A stretch of 64,000 nucleotides of DNA, from assembly GCF_017161425.1 (NCBI RefSeq), contig NZ_CP071057.1:1240001-1304000 (forward strand), in the 5' to 3' direction. The position numbers and the translations under genes were made by a program. Below are positions 26,701-35,659 of this stretch, piece after piece (the stretch's first letter is position 1; every line of letters starts with the position of its first letter). The notes beneath the pieces are model-generated. The model did no database searches and had not been told where the DNA came from. It saw only the letters and a list, made by a program, of their open reading frames with translations. This DNA comes from Marinicauda algicola. GTDB lineage: Bacteria; Pseudomonadota; Alphaproteobacteria; Caulobacterales; Maricaulaceae.

Positions 26701-27215
26701 AGGCCGTCGACACGCTGTCGCGCGAGGGCCGCGCACGCCTGCTGGAGGCCTTCGAGGTGGTCGACGGGCATTTCCGCCATCTCTTCTCCACCCTGTTCGG
26801 GGGCGGGCGCGCAGAGCTTCATCTCACCGAAAGCGAGGATCCGCTTGAGGCCGGGCTGGAGATCATGGCCTGCCCGCCCGGCAAGAAGCTGGAGAACATG
26901 TCGCTCATGTCCGGCGGCGAGCAGGCGCTGACCGCAGCCGCGCTGATCTTCGCGGTCTTCCTGTCCAACCCGGCGCCGGTCTGCGTGCTCGACGAGGTCG
27001 ACGCCCCGCTCGACGACGCCAATGTCGACCGCTTCTGCAAGATGCTCGACGCCATGCGGAAGCAGACCGAGACCCGCTTCCTGGTCATCACCCACAACCC
27101 CGTCACCATGGCCCGCGTCGACCGGCTGTTCGGCGTCACGATGGGCGAGCGCGGCGTGTCCCAGCTCGTCTCGGTGAACCTGACCGCTGCCGAACAGATG
27201 CTGGCCGCCGAGTGA
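23778..27215 (+). CDS. smc: Chromosome segregation SMC ATPase
   Basis: SMC forms the condensin-like dimer that organises and segregates the chromosome. The 1145-residue protein opens with the Walker A motif [20 protein letters not shown] (around 31-38). Two long coiled coils, rich in Glu/Arg/Ala, flank a hinge at about 515-615 ([16 protein letters not shown] ... [19 protein letters not shown]). It ends with the ABC signature [16 protein letters not shown] and Walker B [13 protein letters not shown]. TTG at 23778 follows GGAGG by six bases and gives the family's standard N-terminus. ScpA and ScpB are not in the window. Confidence 0.96.
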   Translation: [1145 protein letters not shown]

Positions 27216-27225
27216 ACGCGTAAAG

Positions 27226-27246
27226 CTTCTTGTTTTTCAAGAACTT
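27226..27246. repeat. AT-rich dyad downstream of smc
   Basis: Just after the smc stop, TTCTTG and CAAGAA form an inverted repeat around TTTTT. The stem is short and AT-rich. No T-run follows on the plus strand, so a rho-independent terminator is not convincing. It marks an unusually AT-rich patch 20-40 bases ahead of the putative ATP synthase promoter and could be a regulator site. Confidence 0.3.
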
Positions 27247-27265
27247 GGTTGAGCACTGCGCTTGC

Positions 27266-27292
27266 TTGACTTGGGAAAACCCCGCTTATAGG
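27266..27292 (+). promoter_or_regulatory. Putative promoter of the F0 ATP synthase operon
   Basis: TTGACT at 27266-27271 and TATAGG at 27287-27292 are separated by 15 bases, about 45 bases before the atpI start. The spacing is shorter than optimal. The location between smc and atpI, in an AT-rich stretch, fits a sigma-70-type promoter. Assigned by eye only. Confidence 0.4.
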
Positions 27293-27336
27293 GTGCGCGC
27301 GCCTGCCGGGGCCCCCTCGGCAGGTCACAGATCGCA

Positions 27337-27684
27337 ATGTCCCGCCGAGAAGAAACGCTGCACAACGCTCCAAACGATCCGGGTGATTTCGAGAAACGCC
27401 TTCAGGCCAAGCTCGATGCGCGCCGGAAAGAGGAGCAGGCCCGATCCCGGCCGTCAGGTTGGGCCGTCGGGCTGCGCTACGGTTCGGAATTCTTCGCGGG
27501 CGTCGTCGTCGGGATCGGTATCGGCATGGCCGCCGACTGGTTCTTCGCCACCGAGCCCTGGGGCATGCTGATCGGTGGATTACTTGGTTTTGCAGCCGGC
27601 ACGCTCAATGTGGTGCGGGCTGCGCAGGAAGTGAATGCCGCAGGGGACGACAGCGCGGAATCGCGCCAAGACCCGCGGACTTAG
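27337..27684 (+). CDS. atpI: F0F1 ATP synthase accessory protein AtpI
   Basis: A 115-residue AtpI-family membrane protein encoded first in the F0 operon. The N-terminal half is charged (RLQAKLDARRKEEQARSRPSG). Two helices follow: LRYGSEFFAGVVVGIGIGMA and WGMLIGGLLGFAAGTLNVVRA. AtpI assists assembly of the c-ring and may influence magnesium handling. Its exact role remains debated. It precedes atpB by 37 bases. Confidence 0.85.
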   Translation: MSRREETLHNAPNDPGDFEKRLQAKLDARRKEEQARSRPSGWAVGLRYGSEFFAGVVVGIGIGMAADWFFATEPWGMLIGGLLGFAAGTLNVVRAAQEVNAAGDDSAESRQDPRT

Positions 27685-27721
27685 CAGAAGGGCGGCAGTT
27701 GCCGCATAGAAGGGGCCGGGC

Positions 27722-28498
27722 GTGGCGGACGCAACCAACCCGATCAAGCAGTTCGAAATCCATCCGGTCTTCCATCTGGAGATCGGCGGGGTCGACCTGT
27801 CTTTCACCAATTCCAGCTATTTCATGGTCGTCGCCGTCGCCCTGACGGTGGGCGGGCTGATGATGGCGATGTCCCGGCGCGCGCTCGTTCCGGGCCGCGG
27901 CCAGTCGGTCGCCGAGATGCTCTACGAATTCGTCGCCGGCATGATCCGCGACACGGCGGGCAGCGAGGGGCTGAAATTCTTCCCCTTCGTGTTCACGCTG
28001 TTCGTCTTCATCCTGATGGCCAACCTTCTGGGGATGCTGCACTACTTCCCCGCGCCGGGCCTGCACGGCTTCACCGTGACCGCGCACATCATCGTCACCC
28101 TCGCCCTGTCGCTTCTGGTGATGGCGATCGTGATCGGCTACGGGATCTGGAAGAACGGCTTCAGGTTCCTCAAGCTCTTCGTGCCCTCCGGCGTGCCGCT
28201 GCCGCTCTACATCATCGTGACGCCGATCGAGGTGATTTCCTTCCTCTCGCGTCCGGTCTCGCTCTCGGTGCGTCTGTTCGCCAACATGCTGGCGGGCCAC
28301 ATTCTCCTGAAGGTGTTCGCCGGTTTCATCGTCATGCTCGGCGCCGCAGGCGCGGGCTATGCGGTGATCGGCGTGCTGCCCTTCTTCATGGTCGTGGCGC
28401 TCACCGCGCTCGAATTCCTCGTTGCGTTCCTGCAGGCCTATGTCTTCGCGATCCTGACCTGCATCTATCTCAACGATGCGCTCCATCCGGGGCACTAA
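27722..28498 (+). CDS. atpB: ATP synthase F0 subunit a
   Basis: Subunit a forms the two proton half-channels next to the c-ring. The 258-residue protein has five to six helices. The essential arginine lies in the helix [21 protein letters not shown], and [21 protein letters not shown] forms the last channel helix. The GTG start at 27722 gives the normal N-terminus, ending in [10 protein letters not shown]. The gene order atpI-B-E-F'-F is the usual separate F0 cluster of alphaproteobacteria, with F1 genes elsewhere in the genome. Confidence 0.96.
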   Translation: MADATNPIKQFEIHPVFHLEIGGVDLSFTNSSYFMVVAVALTVGGLMMAMSRRALVPGRGQSVAEMLYEFVAGMIRDTAGSEGLKFFPFVFTLFVFILMANLLGMLHYFPAPGLHGFTVTAHIIVTLALSLLVMAIVIGYGIWKNGFRFLKLFVPSGVPLPLYIIVTPIEVISFLSRPVSLSVRLFANMLAGHILLKVFAGFIVMLGAAGAGYAVIGVLPFFMVVALTALEFLVAFLQAYVFAILTCIYLNDALHPGH

Positions 28499-28548
28499 GC
28501 CTAACCTCTTGTCTTCAACCGCAATCCACCAGTTCAAGGAGCAACCCA

Positions 28549-28776
28549 ATGGAAGCGGAAGCCGCTAAGTACATCGGTGCCGGTCTCGCCTGCCTCGGCA
28601 TGCTCGGGGCCGCCGTCGGCGTGGGCAACATCTTCGGTTCCTTCCTGCAAGGCGCCATGCGCAACCCGTCGGCCGCGCAACAGCAGTTCGGCAACCTGAT
28701 CTTCGGGTTCGCCGTGACCGAAGCGCTGGGCATCTTCTCCCTGCTGATCGCCCTGCTTCTGCTCTTCGTCGTCTAG
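28549..28776 (+). CDS. atpE: ATP synthase F0 subunit c
   Basis: The 75-residue proteolipid forms the rotating c-ring. Two helices are separated by the polar loop ([10 protein letters not shown]). The proton-carrying glutamate is in the second helix, within [10 protein letters not shown]. The N-terminal helix is the glycine-rich [21 protein letters not shown] strong ribosome site (AAGGAG) precedes the ATG, consistent with the high copy number of this subunit. Confidence 0.96.
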   Translation: MEAEAAKYIGAGLACLGMLGAAVGVGNIFGSFLQGAMRNPSAAQQQFGNLIFGFAVTEALGIFSLLIALLLLFVV

Positions 28777-28874
28777 GACGAAACGCAGACTGTCCGCTTC
28801 CGGCCGGGCGCCGCATTCGCGTCGTCCGGCTCGAAGCGTCACAACGGGCCGCAACTCGAATGGAGCTCGCCGTC

Positions 28875-29417
28875 ATGGCGCCGCAAGAACACGGTGATTA
28901 CGCCGCCGCCGACGCGTATGCCGGCGAGGCGACCTTCCCGCCGTTCGATCCCACCTATTTCGCCTCGCAGCTCTTCTGGCTCGCGATCACGTTCGCGGTG
29001 CTCTACGTGCTCCTGTCGCGATGGGTCCTGCCCCGCATCGGCGGAGCGATCGAGGAACGCCGCGACCGGATCGCCGACGATCTCGATGCGGCCTCCCAGA
29101 TGAAGGCCCAGGCCGACGAGGCGGTGAAGAGCTACGAGCGGTCGCTCGCCGACGCGCGGGCCAAGGCCCAGTCGGTCGCCGCAGAGGCCAAGGCCGACGC
29201 CGACAAGAAGATCGCGGCGGAGATGAAGAAGGTCGAGACCGAGCTCGAAGCCGAGCAGGACGAGGCCGAAAAGCGGATCCGCGAAATGCACGAGAAGGCC
29301 CTGGCCGAGCTCGACGCGATCGCGGCCGGTGCCGCAGCGGCCGTCGCCGCACGGCTGGCCGGCCTCGAGGTCGGCGAGGACGAGGCCGCCGAGGCGGTCG
29401 CGAAGGTGAAGGAGTAG
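28875..29417 (+). CDS. atpF': ATP synthase F0 subunit b'
   Basis: The b' subunit pairs with b to form the peripheral stalk, as in photosynthetic and alphaproteobacterial enzymes. The protein has an N-terminal membrane helix (QLFWLAITFAVLYVLLSRWV) and a long charged coiled coil of alanine and glutamate. ATG at 28875 is preferred because GGAG stands nine bases before it. An in-frame ATG at 28860 is the alternative. The next gene starts five bases after the stop. Confidence 0.9.
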   Translation: MAPQEHGDYAAADAYAGEATFPPFDPTYFASQLFWLAITFAVLYVLLSRWVLPRIGGAIEERRDRIADDLDAASQMKAQADEAVKSYERSLADARAKAQSVAAEAKADADKKIAAEMKKVETELEAEQDEAEKRIREMHEKALAELDAIAAGAAAAVAARLAGLEVGEDEAAEAVAKVKE

Positions 29418-29421
29418 GACG

Positions 29422-29913
29422 ATGGCGATCTTCGCCGATACCACCTTCTGGGCCTTTGTCGGCCTCATCGTCTTCTTCGCCGTGCTCGCCTTCTTCGGCG
29501 TGCACAGGACGATCGGCAAGGCGCTCGACGACCGCGCGGAGACCATCCGCAAGGAGCTCGACGAGGCCCGCCGCCTGCGCGAGGAAGCCCAGGAAATGCT
29601 GGCGAGCTACGAGCGCCGCCAGCGCGAGGCCGCCGAGGAGGCCGAGGAGATCATCCGCCAGGCCCGCCAGGAAGCCGAATACCTGCGCGCCAATGCGAAG
29701 AAGGAAATCTCCCAGCGCATCGAGCGCCGCCGGGTCCTCGCCGAACGCCGAATCGAGCAGGCCGAGGCGAGTGCCGTGAAGGAGATCCGCCAGCGCGCCG
29801 CCGACCTCGCCGTGGAGGCGGCCGGCTCGCTGCTGAAGGACAAGATGACCAAGACCCAGCGCAACGCCCTGATCAAGGGCGATATCGAGGCGCTGAAAGG
29901 CAAGCTGAACTAG
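29422..29913 (+). CDS. atpF: ATP synthase F0 subunit b
   Basis: The b subunit of 163 residues has a single N-terminal helix (FWAFVGLIVFFAVLAFFGVH) followed by a long coiled coil (ARRLREEAQEMLASYERRQR) that reaches F1. The C-terminus ends MTKTQRNALIKGDIEALKGKL. It is the last gene of the F0 operon, followed 30 bases later by a terminator hairpin. The hydrophobic anchor and length match other b subunits; b and b' have similar folds but low identity. Confidence 0.94.
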   Translation: MAIFADTTFWAFVGLIVFFAVLAFFGVHRTIGKALDDRAETIRKELDEARRLREEAQEMLASYERRQREAAEEAEEIIRQARQEAEYLRANAKKEISQRIERRRVLAERRIEQAEASAVKEIRQRAADLAVEAAGSLLKDKMTKTQRNALIKGDIEALKGKLN

Positions 29914-29940
29914 GCTTGGCCCGTCGTCGGCAAACACGGA

Positions 29941-29975
29941 AAAAGCCCGGAGCGCTCGCTCCGGGCTTTTTTCAT
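29941..29975 (+). terminator. Strong bidirectional rho-independent terminator
   Basis: AAAAGCCCGGAGCG (29941-29954) and its exact complement CGCTCCGGGCTTTT (29957-29970) form a GC-rich hairpin with A-rich and T-rich flanks. It stands between the convergent atpF and a minus-strand membrane-protein gene, so it should end transcripts from both sides. The T tract runs to about 29973. Confidence 0.92.
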
Positions 29976-30042
29976 GTCTTTTGCCCGGTCAGCCGGTTCC
30001 GGGTGACCGTGCAACGCCCATCGGCGACCGCCGCCCTCCAGG

Positions 30043-30345
30043 TCAGGGCGTCGCGTCGTGGTCCTTGTCGCCGCCGAAGACGTGCTTGAAGCGTTCCCAG
30101 ATCCCGGGATGGCGCTTGAGATAGCCTGTGATGATCCGGTGGGCGCGCCGCGAGGTCGCCGCCAGCAGGATCAGCGACACGATCATCAGCGGCAGGCCGA
30201 GCGGGATCGGGCTGATCGTGAGCGGGATCGATATGACGAACAGGAACAGGCCGACGACCGCGCCGACACCGCGCACGATGACGAGAATGGCCCCGCCCAG
30301 CGGATGGGTCGACCACCAGTCGTTCGTCGGTTCGTTCATTGCCAC
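30043..30345 (-). CDS. Small two-helix membrane protein of unknown function
   Basis: A 100-residue protein whose centre consists of two hydrophobic segments: AILVIVRGVGAVVGLFLFVI and LGLPLMIVSLILLAATS, separated by a proline turn. It ends in a basic helical tail (RRAHRIITGYLKRHPGIWER). It resembles small putative transmembrane PGPGW-type proteins of proteobacteria, but I cannot be sure. The ATG at 30345 or the one two codons later may be used. It stands alone, upstream of the terminator that also ends the ATP synthase operon. Confidence 0.7.
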   Translation of the reverse strand: MAMNEPTNDWWSTHPLGGAILVIVRGVGAVVGLFLFVISIPLTISPIPLGLPLMIVSLILLAATSRRAHRIITGYLKRHPGIWERFKHVFGGDKDHDATP

Positions 30346-30392
30346 GGCTGTTCCTTCAAGCGGGCGGAGGGACGTTGTGCGAATGTCGGGAC

Positions 30393-30429
30393 GGCGGCGG
30401 CCCGGTGCAAGGCGCCAATGGCCGCCGCC
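30393..30429 (-). terminator. GC-only hairpin downstream of the glycine cleavage operon
   Basis: GGCGGCGGCC (30393-30402) and GGCCGCCGCC (30420-30429) are perfect inverted repeats with a 17-base loop, about 120 bases beyond the gcvPB stop. There is no T tract, so intrinsic termination is unlikely to be efficient. It may stabilise the transcript end or assist rho-dependent termination. Confidence 0.35.
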
Positions 30430-30551
30430 CCCCTCCTTCTGCAGTCGACCCGGACGATTTGTCCGATCTGTGGCACGCGTGCGACCCGCATCGGCTTATG
30501 CCGGCGGCCGGTCCATACCCGGGCCGGCCGGCGCAGCGGGGACGAGCCGGA

Positions 30552-32108
30552 CTATTCGGCCGCGTGTGTCAGGACGGGCTGGCGGGCCGCCCGGGTCTCG
30601 TCGAGACGCCTGGCCGGAGCGAAACGCGGCGCCTGCGTGAAGCGCTCGGTCTCGCCGGCCTTCGCGGACCGGGCCAGCTGGATCAACGTGTCGCAGAAGC
30701 GGTCGAGCCCGGCCTTGCTCTCGGTCTCGGTCGGCTCGATCAGCATCGCCCCGTGGACGACCAGCGGGAAGTACATCGTCATGGGATGATACCCCTCGTC
30801 GATCATCGCCTTGGCGAAGTCGAGCGTGGAGACGCCCGTGTCCTTCAGGAAGCGGTCGTCGAACAGGGCCTCGTGCATGCAGGTGCCCTCGAAGGCCGGC
30901 GTCATCTCCTCCCTGCAGCGCGCAAGGATGTAGTTCGCGTTCAGCACCGCGTCCTCGGCGGCCTGGCGCAGCCCGTCCGAACCGTGGCTCATCATGTAGG
31001 AGAGCGCGCGGGTGAACATGCCCATCTGGCCGTGGAAGGCGACCATGCGCCCGAACGGATCGTTGCCGTCGGCCTTCGCCTCCGCCTCGTGCTCGACGAG
31101 GCTCCAGGTATCGCCGTCCTTCTTCACGTAAGGCACGGGCGCGAACGGGGCGAGCGCCTCGGAGAAGACCGTCGGGCCCGAGCCGGGACCGCCGCCGCCA
31201 TGGGGCGTGGAGAAGGTCTTGTGCAGGTTGATGTGCATCGCGTCGATGCCGAGATCGCCCGGGCGCACCCGCCCGACGATGGCGTTGAAGTTCGCCCCGT
31301 CGCAGTAGAAATAGCCGCCCGCCTCGTGGATCAGGTCGGCGATCTCCCTGATGTCGCGTTCGAACAGGCCGCAGGTGTTCGGATTGGTCAGCATGATCGC
31401 GGCGACATCCTCGCCGAGCTTGGCCTTGAAGGCCTCCATGTCGACGCGGCCCGTGGCGTCGGCCGGAATCTCGTCGGTCGTGAAGCCGCACTGGACGGCG
31501 GTCGCCGGGTTCGTGCCGTGCGCGCTTTCGGGCACCAGCACGCGGCGCCGGCGCGTCTCCCCGCGCGCATCCAGCGCGGCGCGGATCGCCATCATGCCGC
31601 ACAGCTCGCCGTGGGCGCCCGCCTTCGGGCTCATCGCCACGCACGGCGTGTTGGTCAGCGTCATCAGCCAGCGGGCAAGCTCGCCGACGAGCTCGATCGC
31701 GCCCTGCACGGTCGATTGCGGCTGCAGCGGGTGGATGTCGATGAAGCCGGGCAGGCGCGCCAGCTTCTCGTTGAGGCGCGGATTGTGCTTCATCGTGCAC
31801 GAGCCGAGCGGGTAGAGCCCGAGATCGATCGCGTAGTTCTTGCGCGAGAGGCGCACATAGTGGCGCATCGTTTCCGGCTCGGAGAGGCCGGGAAGACCGA
31901 TGCGGGCCGTACGCTCCAGCCCGCCGGTGCGGGTCTCCAGGCCCTTCGGCTCGGGCAGGTCAACGCCGCTATTGTCGAAATCGCCGCGCTCGAAGATCAG
32001 CGGTTCGGCCTGGTCCAGGCCCTTGGAGCCGGAGAAGGTCTCCTCATAGGCGCCGGGATCGACGGCATGGATCGGGCGGGAGGGACGGCCCTGGGGATTC
32101 ATGGCCAT
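30552..32108 (-). CDS. gcvPB: Glycine dehydrogenase (decarboxylating), subunit 2
   Basis: The C-terminal half of the P-protein of the glycine cleavage system, carrying the PLP. The 518-residue protein has the lysine in HINLHKTFSTPHGGGGPG (Lys297) and the PLP pocket SAHGTNPATA, plus SCTMKHNPRLNEKLA. With gcvPA it forms the split P-protein, which strips CO2 from glycine and loads the aminomethyl group on GcvH. Its start is three bases after the gcvPA stop. It is the last gene of the operon. Confidence 0.96.
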   Translation of the reverse strand: MAMNPQGRPSRPIHAVDPGAYEETFSGSKGLDQAEPLIFERGDFDNSGVDLPEPKGLETRTGGLERTARIGLPGLSEPETMRHYVRLSRKNYAIDLGLYPLGSCTMKHNPRLNEKLARLPGFIDIHPLQPQSTVQGAIELVGELARWLMTLTNTPCVAMSPKAGAHGELCGMMAIRAALDARGETRRRRVLVPESAHGTNPATAVQCGFTTDEIPADATGRVDMEAFKAKLGEDVAAIMLTNPNTCGLFERDIREIADLIHEAGGYFYCDGANFNAIVGRVRPGDLGIDAMHINLHKTFSTPHGGGGPGSGPTVFSEALAPFAPVPYVKKDGDTWSLVEHEAEAKADGNDPFGRMVAFHGQMGMFTRALSYMMSHGSDGLRQAAEDAVLNANYILARCREEMTPAFEGTCMHEALFDDRFLKDTGVSTLDFAKAMIDEGYHPMTMYFPLVVHGAMLIEPTETESKAGLDRFCDTLIQLARSAKAGETERFTQAPRFAPARRLDETRAARQPVLTHAAE

Positions 32109-32110
32109 GG

Positions 32111-33454
32111 TTACAGCACCTCCTTGAGGGCGGCCTCGAGCGCGTCGAGGTCTTCATCGGTATTGGTTTCGGTGGCGGCGAGGATCAGGTGGTTCTCGAA
32201 CTTGCCCGGATAGAGGCGGCTCGCCGGCACGCCGGCAAGAATGCCCTTCGCGGCAAGCTTCTCGACGACTTCGGCGGCCGGCTTAGACAGCTTCACGGTC
32301 AGCTCGTTGAAGAAGGCGTCGGTGACGACCTCCACGCCGTCGATGCCCGAAAGCCGGTCGGCCAGATCGATCGCGCGCTCGTGATTGAGGCGGGCGAGCT
32401 TGGTCAGCCCCTTCTCGCCCAGAAGCGAGAGATGGATCGTGAAGGCGAGCGCCATCAGCCCGGAATTGGTGCAGATGTTCGAAGTCGCCTTGTCGCGGCG
32501 GATGTGCTGCTCGCGGGTGGAGAGCGTCAGCACGAAGCCGCGCCGTCCGTCCGCGTCGACCGTCTCGCCGGCAAGCCGGCCCGGCATGTTGCGGATGAAG
32601 TTGCGGTCGTCGCGGCAGGCGAAGAGGCCCACATAGGGACCGCCGAACTGCAGGCCGACACCCAGGGACTGGCCCTCGCCGACGACGATGTCCGCGCCCA
32701 TCTCGCCGGGCGACTTGAGAAGGCCGAGCGAGACGATCTCGGTGACCACCGCGATCAGCAGCGCGCCCCTGGCGTGGGCGGCCTCGGCGAGCGGGGCGAG
32801 GTCGCGCACATGGCCGAACACGTCCGGGTTCTGCACCACGATGCAGGCCGTGTCCTCGTCGATATACTTCACCAGATCGTCGGCCTTGCCCGGGGCCGCG
32901 CCCTCGGTCTCCACCGTGATGTCCATGTACTTGGCGAGCGTCTCGGTGGCCTGGGCGTAGTGCGGATGCAGATTGCCGGAGAGGACCGCCTTCCTGCGCT
33001 TGGTGATGCGCTGGGCCATCAGCACGGCCTCGGCGCAGGCTGTCGAACCGTCATACATGGAGGCGTTGGCGACATCCATGCCGGTCAGGCGCGCGACCTG
33101 GGTCTGGAATTCGAAAAGGGTCTGCAGCGTGCCCTGGCTGATTTCCGGCTGGTAGGGCGTGTAGGCGGTCAGGAATTCGCTGCGCTGGATCAGGTGATCG
33201 ACGGTGGCCGGCACGTGGTGCTTGTAGGCGCCGGCGCCGACGAAGAACGGGGCCTCGCCGGCCGACAGGTTCTTCTTCGCCATCCTCGCGAATGCGCGCT
33301 CGACCTCGAGCTCGGTCGCCCTGCGCGGCAGGTCCACGGGGCCGTCCAGGCGCGCGGCCTCGGGCACGTCGGTGAACAGATCGTCGATCGATTTGACCCC
33401 GATCGTCTCCAGCATCGCCTTGCGATCGTCGGGGGTCAGCGGCAGATAGCGCAT
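32111..33454 (-). CDS. gcvPA: Glycine dehydrogenase (decarboxylating), subunit 1
   Basis: The N-terminal half of the P-protein, of 447 residues. This subunit is a degenerate PLP-fold partner of gcvPB. Recognisable parts are [58 protein letters not shown] and [11 protein letters not shown]. The split form (alpha2beta2) is common in alphaproteobacteria and Gram-positive bacteria. It starts eight bases after the paiB-like gene. Confidence 0.96.
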   Translation of the reverse strand: MRYLPLTPDDRKAMLETIGVKSIDDLFTDVPEAARLDGPVDLPRRATELEVERAFARMAKKNLSAGEAPFFVGAGAYKHHVPATVDHLIQRSEFLTAYTPYQPEISQGTLQTLFEFQTQVARLTGMDVANASMYDGSTACAEAVLMAQRITKRRKAVLSGNLHPHYAQATETLAKYMDITVETEGAAPGKADDLVKYIDEDTACIVVQNPDVFGHVRDLAPLAEAAHARGALLIAVVTEIVSLGLLKSPGEMGADIVVGEGQSLGVGLQFGGPYVGLFACRDDRNFIRNMPGRLAGETVDADGRRGFVLTLSTREQHIRRDKATSNICTNSGLMALAFTIHLSLLGEKGLTKLARLNHERAIDLADRLSGIDGVEVVTDAFFNELTVKLSKPAAEVVEKLAAKGILAGVPASRLYPGKFENHLILAATETNTDEDLDALEAALKEVL

Positions 33455-33462
33455 CTCTAAGT

Positions 33463-34101
33463 CTACCCTCTCGGCAATTGTGCCATGTCCGCGGCGGTCT
33501 GCCGCGCGTTTGCGTCTCGCGAAGCCGAAAGCGCCGCCATGACGCCCTCGACATCGTCCTTGCTCTTGTTCTGGCTCAGCTTTCGCACCGCCTCGGCGCT
33601 CGCGTTCTCCATACTGAGCCCCACGATCCCGTTCAGAAGCCGATCGATATAGTCCGCCGGCGCGTCCCGGATATCCCAGGGCTGCACCTGGCCGGCCTCC
33701 ATCGCCGCGCTCAGCCGGTCGACGATCTCGTAGAGCGCATCGCGGTCCGTCGTGACGGCGAGACGTCCCCTGACCTCGGCGGCGGTGTAGTTCCAGGTCG
33801 GCACCGCCCGGCCCGTTTCCGCCTTGGTCCGGTAGGCGCCCGGCGAGACATAGGCGTGCGCGCCGGAGAACAGCGCCAGCACCTCGGCCCCGTCGGCCAC
33901 CCGCCAGAACGGGTTGGCGCGGGCGATGTGGCCGAGGAGGCCACGCACGCGCCCCTGTTCATCGAGATCGGCGAGCATCGGGGTACGGGCGGCGACCGGG
34001 CCATCCGGACCGCTCGCGACGAGGGTCGCGAAGGGATAACGGGCGATGATGCCCGCCACCTCGCGCTGATCCTCGACCCTGAACGGACCCGGGGCGTACA
34101 T
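33463..34101 (-). CDS. PaiB-like FMN-binding negative transcriptional regulator
   Basis: A 212-residue member of the PaiB family, FMN-binding split-barrel proteins first described as regulators in Bacillus subtilis. The N-terminus MYAPGPFRV and the core FATLVASG ... [11 protein letters not shown] are present, followed by [13 protein letters not shown] and [13 protein letters not shown], and the C-terminal [21 protein letters not shown]. It lies two bases after gcvH and eight before gcvPA, so it is co-transcribed with the glycine cleavage genes under the riboswitch. A direct effect on gcv is not known; a flavin-linked redox role is possible. Confidence 0.85.
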   Translation of the reverse strand: MYAPGPFRVEDQREVAGIIARYPFATLVASGPDGPVAARTPMLADLDEQGRVRGLLGHIARANPFWRVADGAEVLALFSGAHAYVSPGAYRTKAETGRAVPTWNYTAAEVRGRLAVTTDRDALYEIVDRLSAAMEAGQVQPWDIRDAPADYIDRLLNGIVGLSMENASAEAVRKLSQNKSKDDVEGVMAALSASRDANARQTAADMAQLPRG

Positions 34102-34103
34102 CG

Positions 34104-34472
34104 CTACTCGATGTGGTTCTGGTAGGCGTCGGCGTCCATCAGGCCCTCGATCTCGGAGCTGTCCTTGATCCTGATCTTGAAGAACCAGCCCTCGCCTTCC
34201 GGGCTTTCATTGACCTTGGCGGGCTCGTCCTCGAGCGCCTCGTTCACCGCGACGACCTCGCCGGAGACCGGCGCGTAGATCTCGCTCGCGGCCTTGACCG
34301 ATTCCACCACGGCGATCTCGTCGCCCTGCTTGAAGCTCTTGCCGACTTCGGGCAGCTCGACGAACACGACGTCGCCGAGCTGGTCGGCGGCGTAGGGGGT
34401 GATCCCTACCGTGCCGTCCTGGCCCTCGACGCGGATCCATTCATGGTCCTTGGTATAGCGGGTCTGGCTCAT
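34104..34472 (-). CDS. gcvH: Glycine cleavage system H protein
   Basis: GcvH shuttles the aminomethyl group between P- and T-proteins on a lipoyl arm. The 122-residue protein has the lipoylated lysine in [19 protein letters not shown] (Lys60) and the typical beginning [16 protein letters not shown]. It sits between gcvT and the PaiB-like gene, with 26 bases after the gcvT stop. The lipoate-attachment enzymes are not in this window. Confidence 0.96.
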   Translation of the reverse strand: MSQTRYTKDHEWIRVEGQDGTVGITPYAADQLGDVVFVELPEVGKSFKQGDEIAVVESVKAASEIYAPVSGEVVAVNEALEDEPAKVNESPEGEGWFFKIRIKDSSEIEGLMDADAYQNHIE

Positions 34473-34498
34473 GGCTCTCTCCTGATGAGGTGTTGGGG

Positions 34499-35596
34499 TC
34501 AGCCGCGGTAATAGCGCTGCTCGACGAAAGGCGTCTTGACGATCTCGGCGGGGCGGGCCTTGCCGCGCACGAGAAGCTCGATCCCGGTTCCGGCTTTTGC
34601 AAGCTCGGCGGGGACATAACCCATGCCGATGGGCGCCCCCACGGTCGGCGCGAAGCCGCCGGAGGTGACCACGCCCACGACCTCGCCGCCGTGGGCGATC
34701 TCGGCGCCCTCGCGTGCGGGGGCCTTGTCCAGCAGCCTGAAGCCGACGCGCTTTTTCGCCGCGCCCTCCTCGATCTGCTTCAGGACCTTGCGTGCGCCGG
34801 GGAAGTCGCCCTTCTCGCGGCGCGTCCTGGCGATCGCCCAGGTCAGCGCGGCCTCGACCGGGGTCGTGGTCTCGTCCATGTCGTGGCCGTAGAGGCAGAG
34901 CCCGGCCTCCAGGCGCAGCGAATCGCGCGCGCCGAGGCCGATCGGCTTGACCCTTTCGTCCTTCAGGAGCCGGCGGGCGAAGTCCGCGGCGAGATTGTCG
35001 TTGATGGAGATCTCGAACCCGTCCTCGCCGGTATAGCCCGAGCGCGAGACGAAGACCTCCGCGCCGTCGATCTCGAAACGGCCCGCCTGCATGAAGACCA
35101 GCTTGGCGGCCTGCGGGCAGATATCCTTCATCACCGCGCCGGCCTGCGGCCCCTGCAGGGCGAGCAGGGCGCGGTCATTGAGTTCGATCAGCTCGGCCTG
35201 GCGCCCGAAGCGATCGCGCATATGGGCGAAATCGGCGCCCTTGGTGGCCGCGTTCACGACGACGAAGAAGCCGTGATCGTCGGGGCGCGAGACCATGAGA
35301 TCGTCCATGATCCCGCCCTCGTCGTTGAGCAGGAGGGTGTATTTCTGGTCGCCCGGCCCGATCTGGGAGAGATCTGCGGTGATCAGCGCTTCCAGCGCCC
35401 CGGCATCGCCGGTCACGCGCGCCTGGCCCATGTGGGAGACGTCGAACAGGCCGGCCGCCTCGCGCGTGTGGTTGTGCTCGGCCATGATGCCCTCGTACTG
35501 GACGGGCATGGCATAGCCGGCGAACGGCACCATCTTGGCGCCGAGTTCGACATGGAGATCGTAGAGCGGGGTTCGGTGGAGCGTCTCGTCGGTCAT
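34499..35596 (-). CDS. gcvT: Glycine cleavage system T protein (aminomethyltransferase)
   Basis: GcvT moves the methylene group from GcvH to tetrahydrofolate, releasing ammonia. At 365 residues it has normal length. Motifs include [20 protein letters not shown] at the N-terminus, [16 protein letters not shown], and the folate-site [13 protein letters not shown] with [19 protein letters not shown]. It is the first gene after the tandem riboswitch. Its ribosome site is weak, which fits control in the leader. Confidence 0.96.
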   Translation of the reverse strand: MTDETLHRTPLYDLHVELGAKMVPFAGYAMPVQYEGIMAEHNHTREAAGLFDVSHMGQARVTGDAGALEALITADLSQIGPGDQKYTLLLNDEGGIMDDLMVSRPDDHGFFVVVNAATKGADFAHMRDRFGRQAELIELNDRALLALQGPQAGAVMKDICPQAAKLVFMQAGRFEIDGAEVFVSRSGYTGEDGFEISINDNLAADFARRLLKDERVKPIGLGARDSLRLEAGLCLYGHDMDETTTPVEAALTWAIARTRREKGDFPGARKVLKQIEEGAAKKRVGFRLLDKAPAREGAEIAHGGEVVGVVTSGGFAPTVGAPIGMGYVPAELAKAGTGIELLVRGKARPAEIVKTPFVEQRYYRG

Positions 35597-35659
35597 GGGT
35601 CAGGTCCAATGGGTTGGCGCGGCTTCTCGTCCCGAACGTCCCAGAGGAAATCCGGTTGT

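Noticed and set aside
30346-30551. Possible gene in the gap after gcvPB
   Set aside because: No frame has protein-like composition or a ribosome site; the gap holds only GC-rich hairpins.
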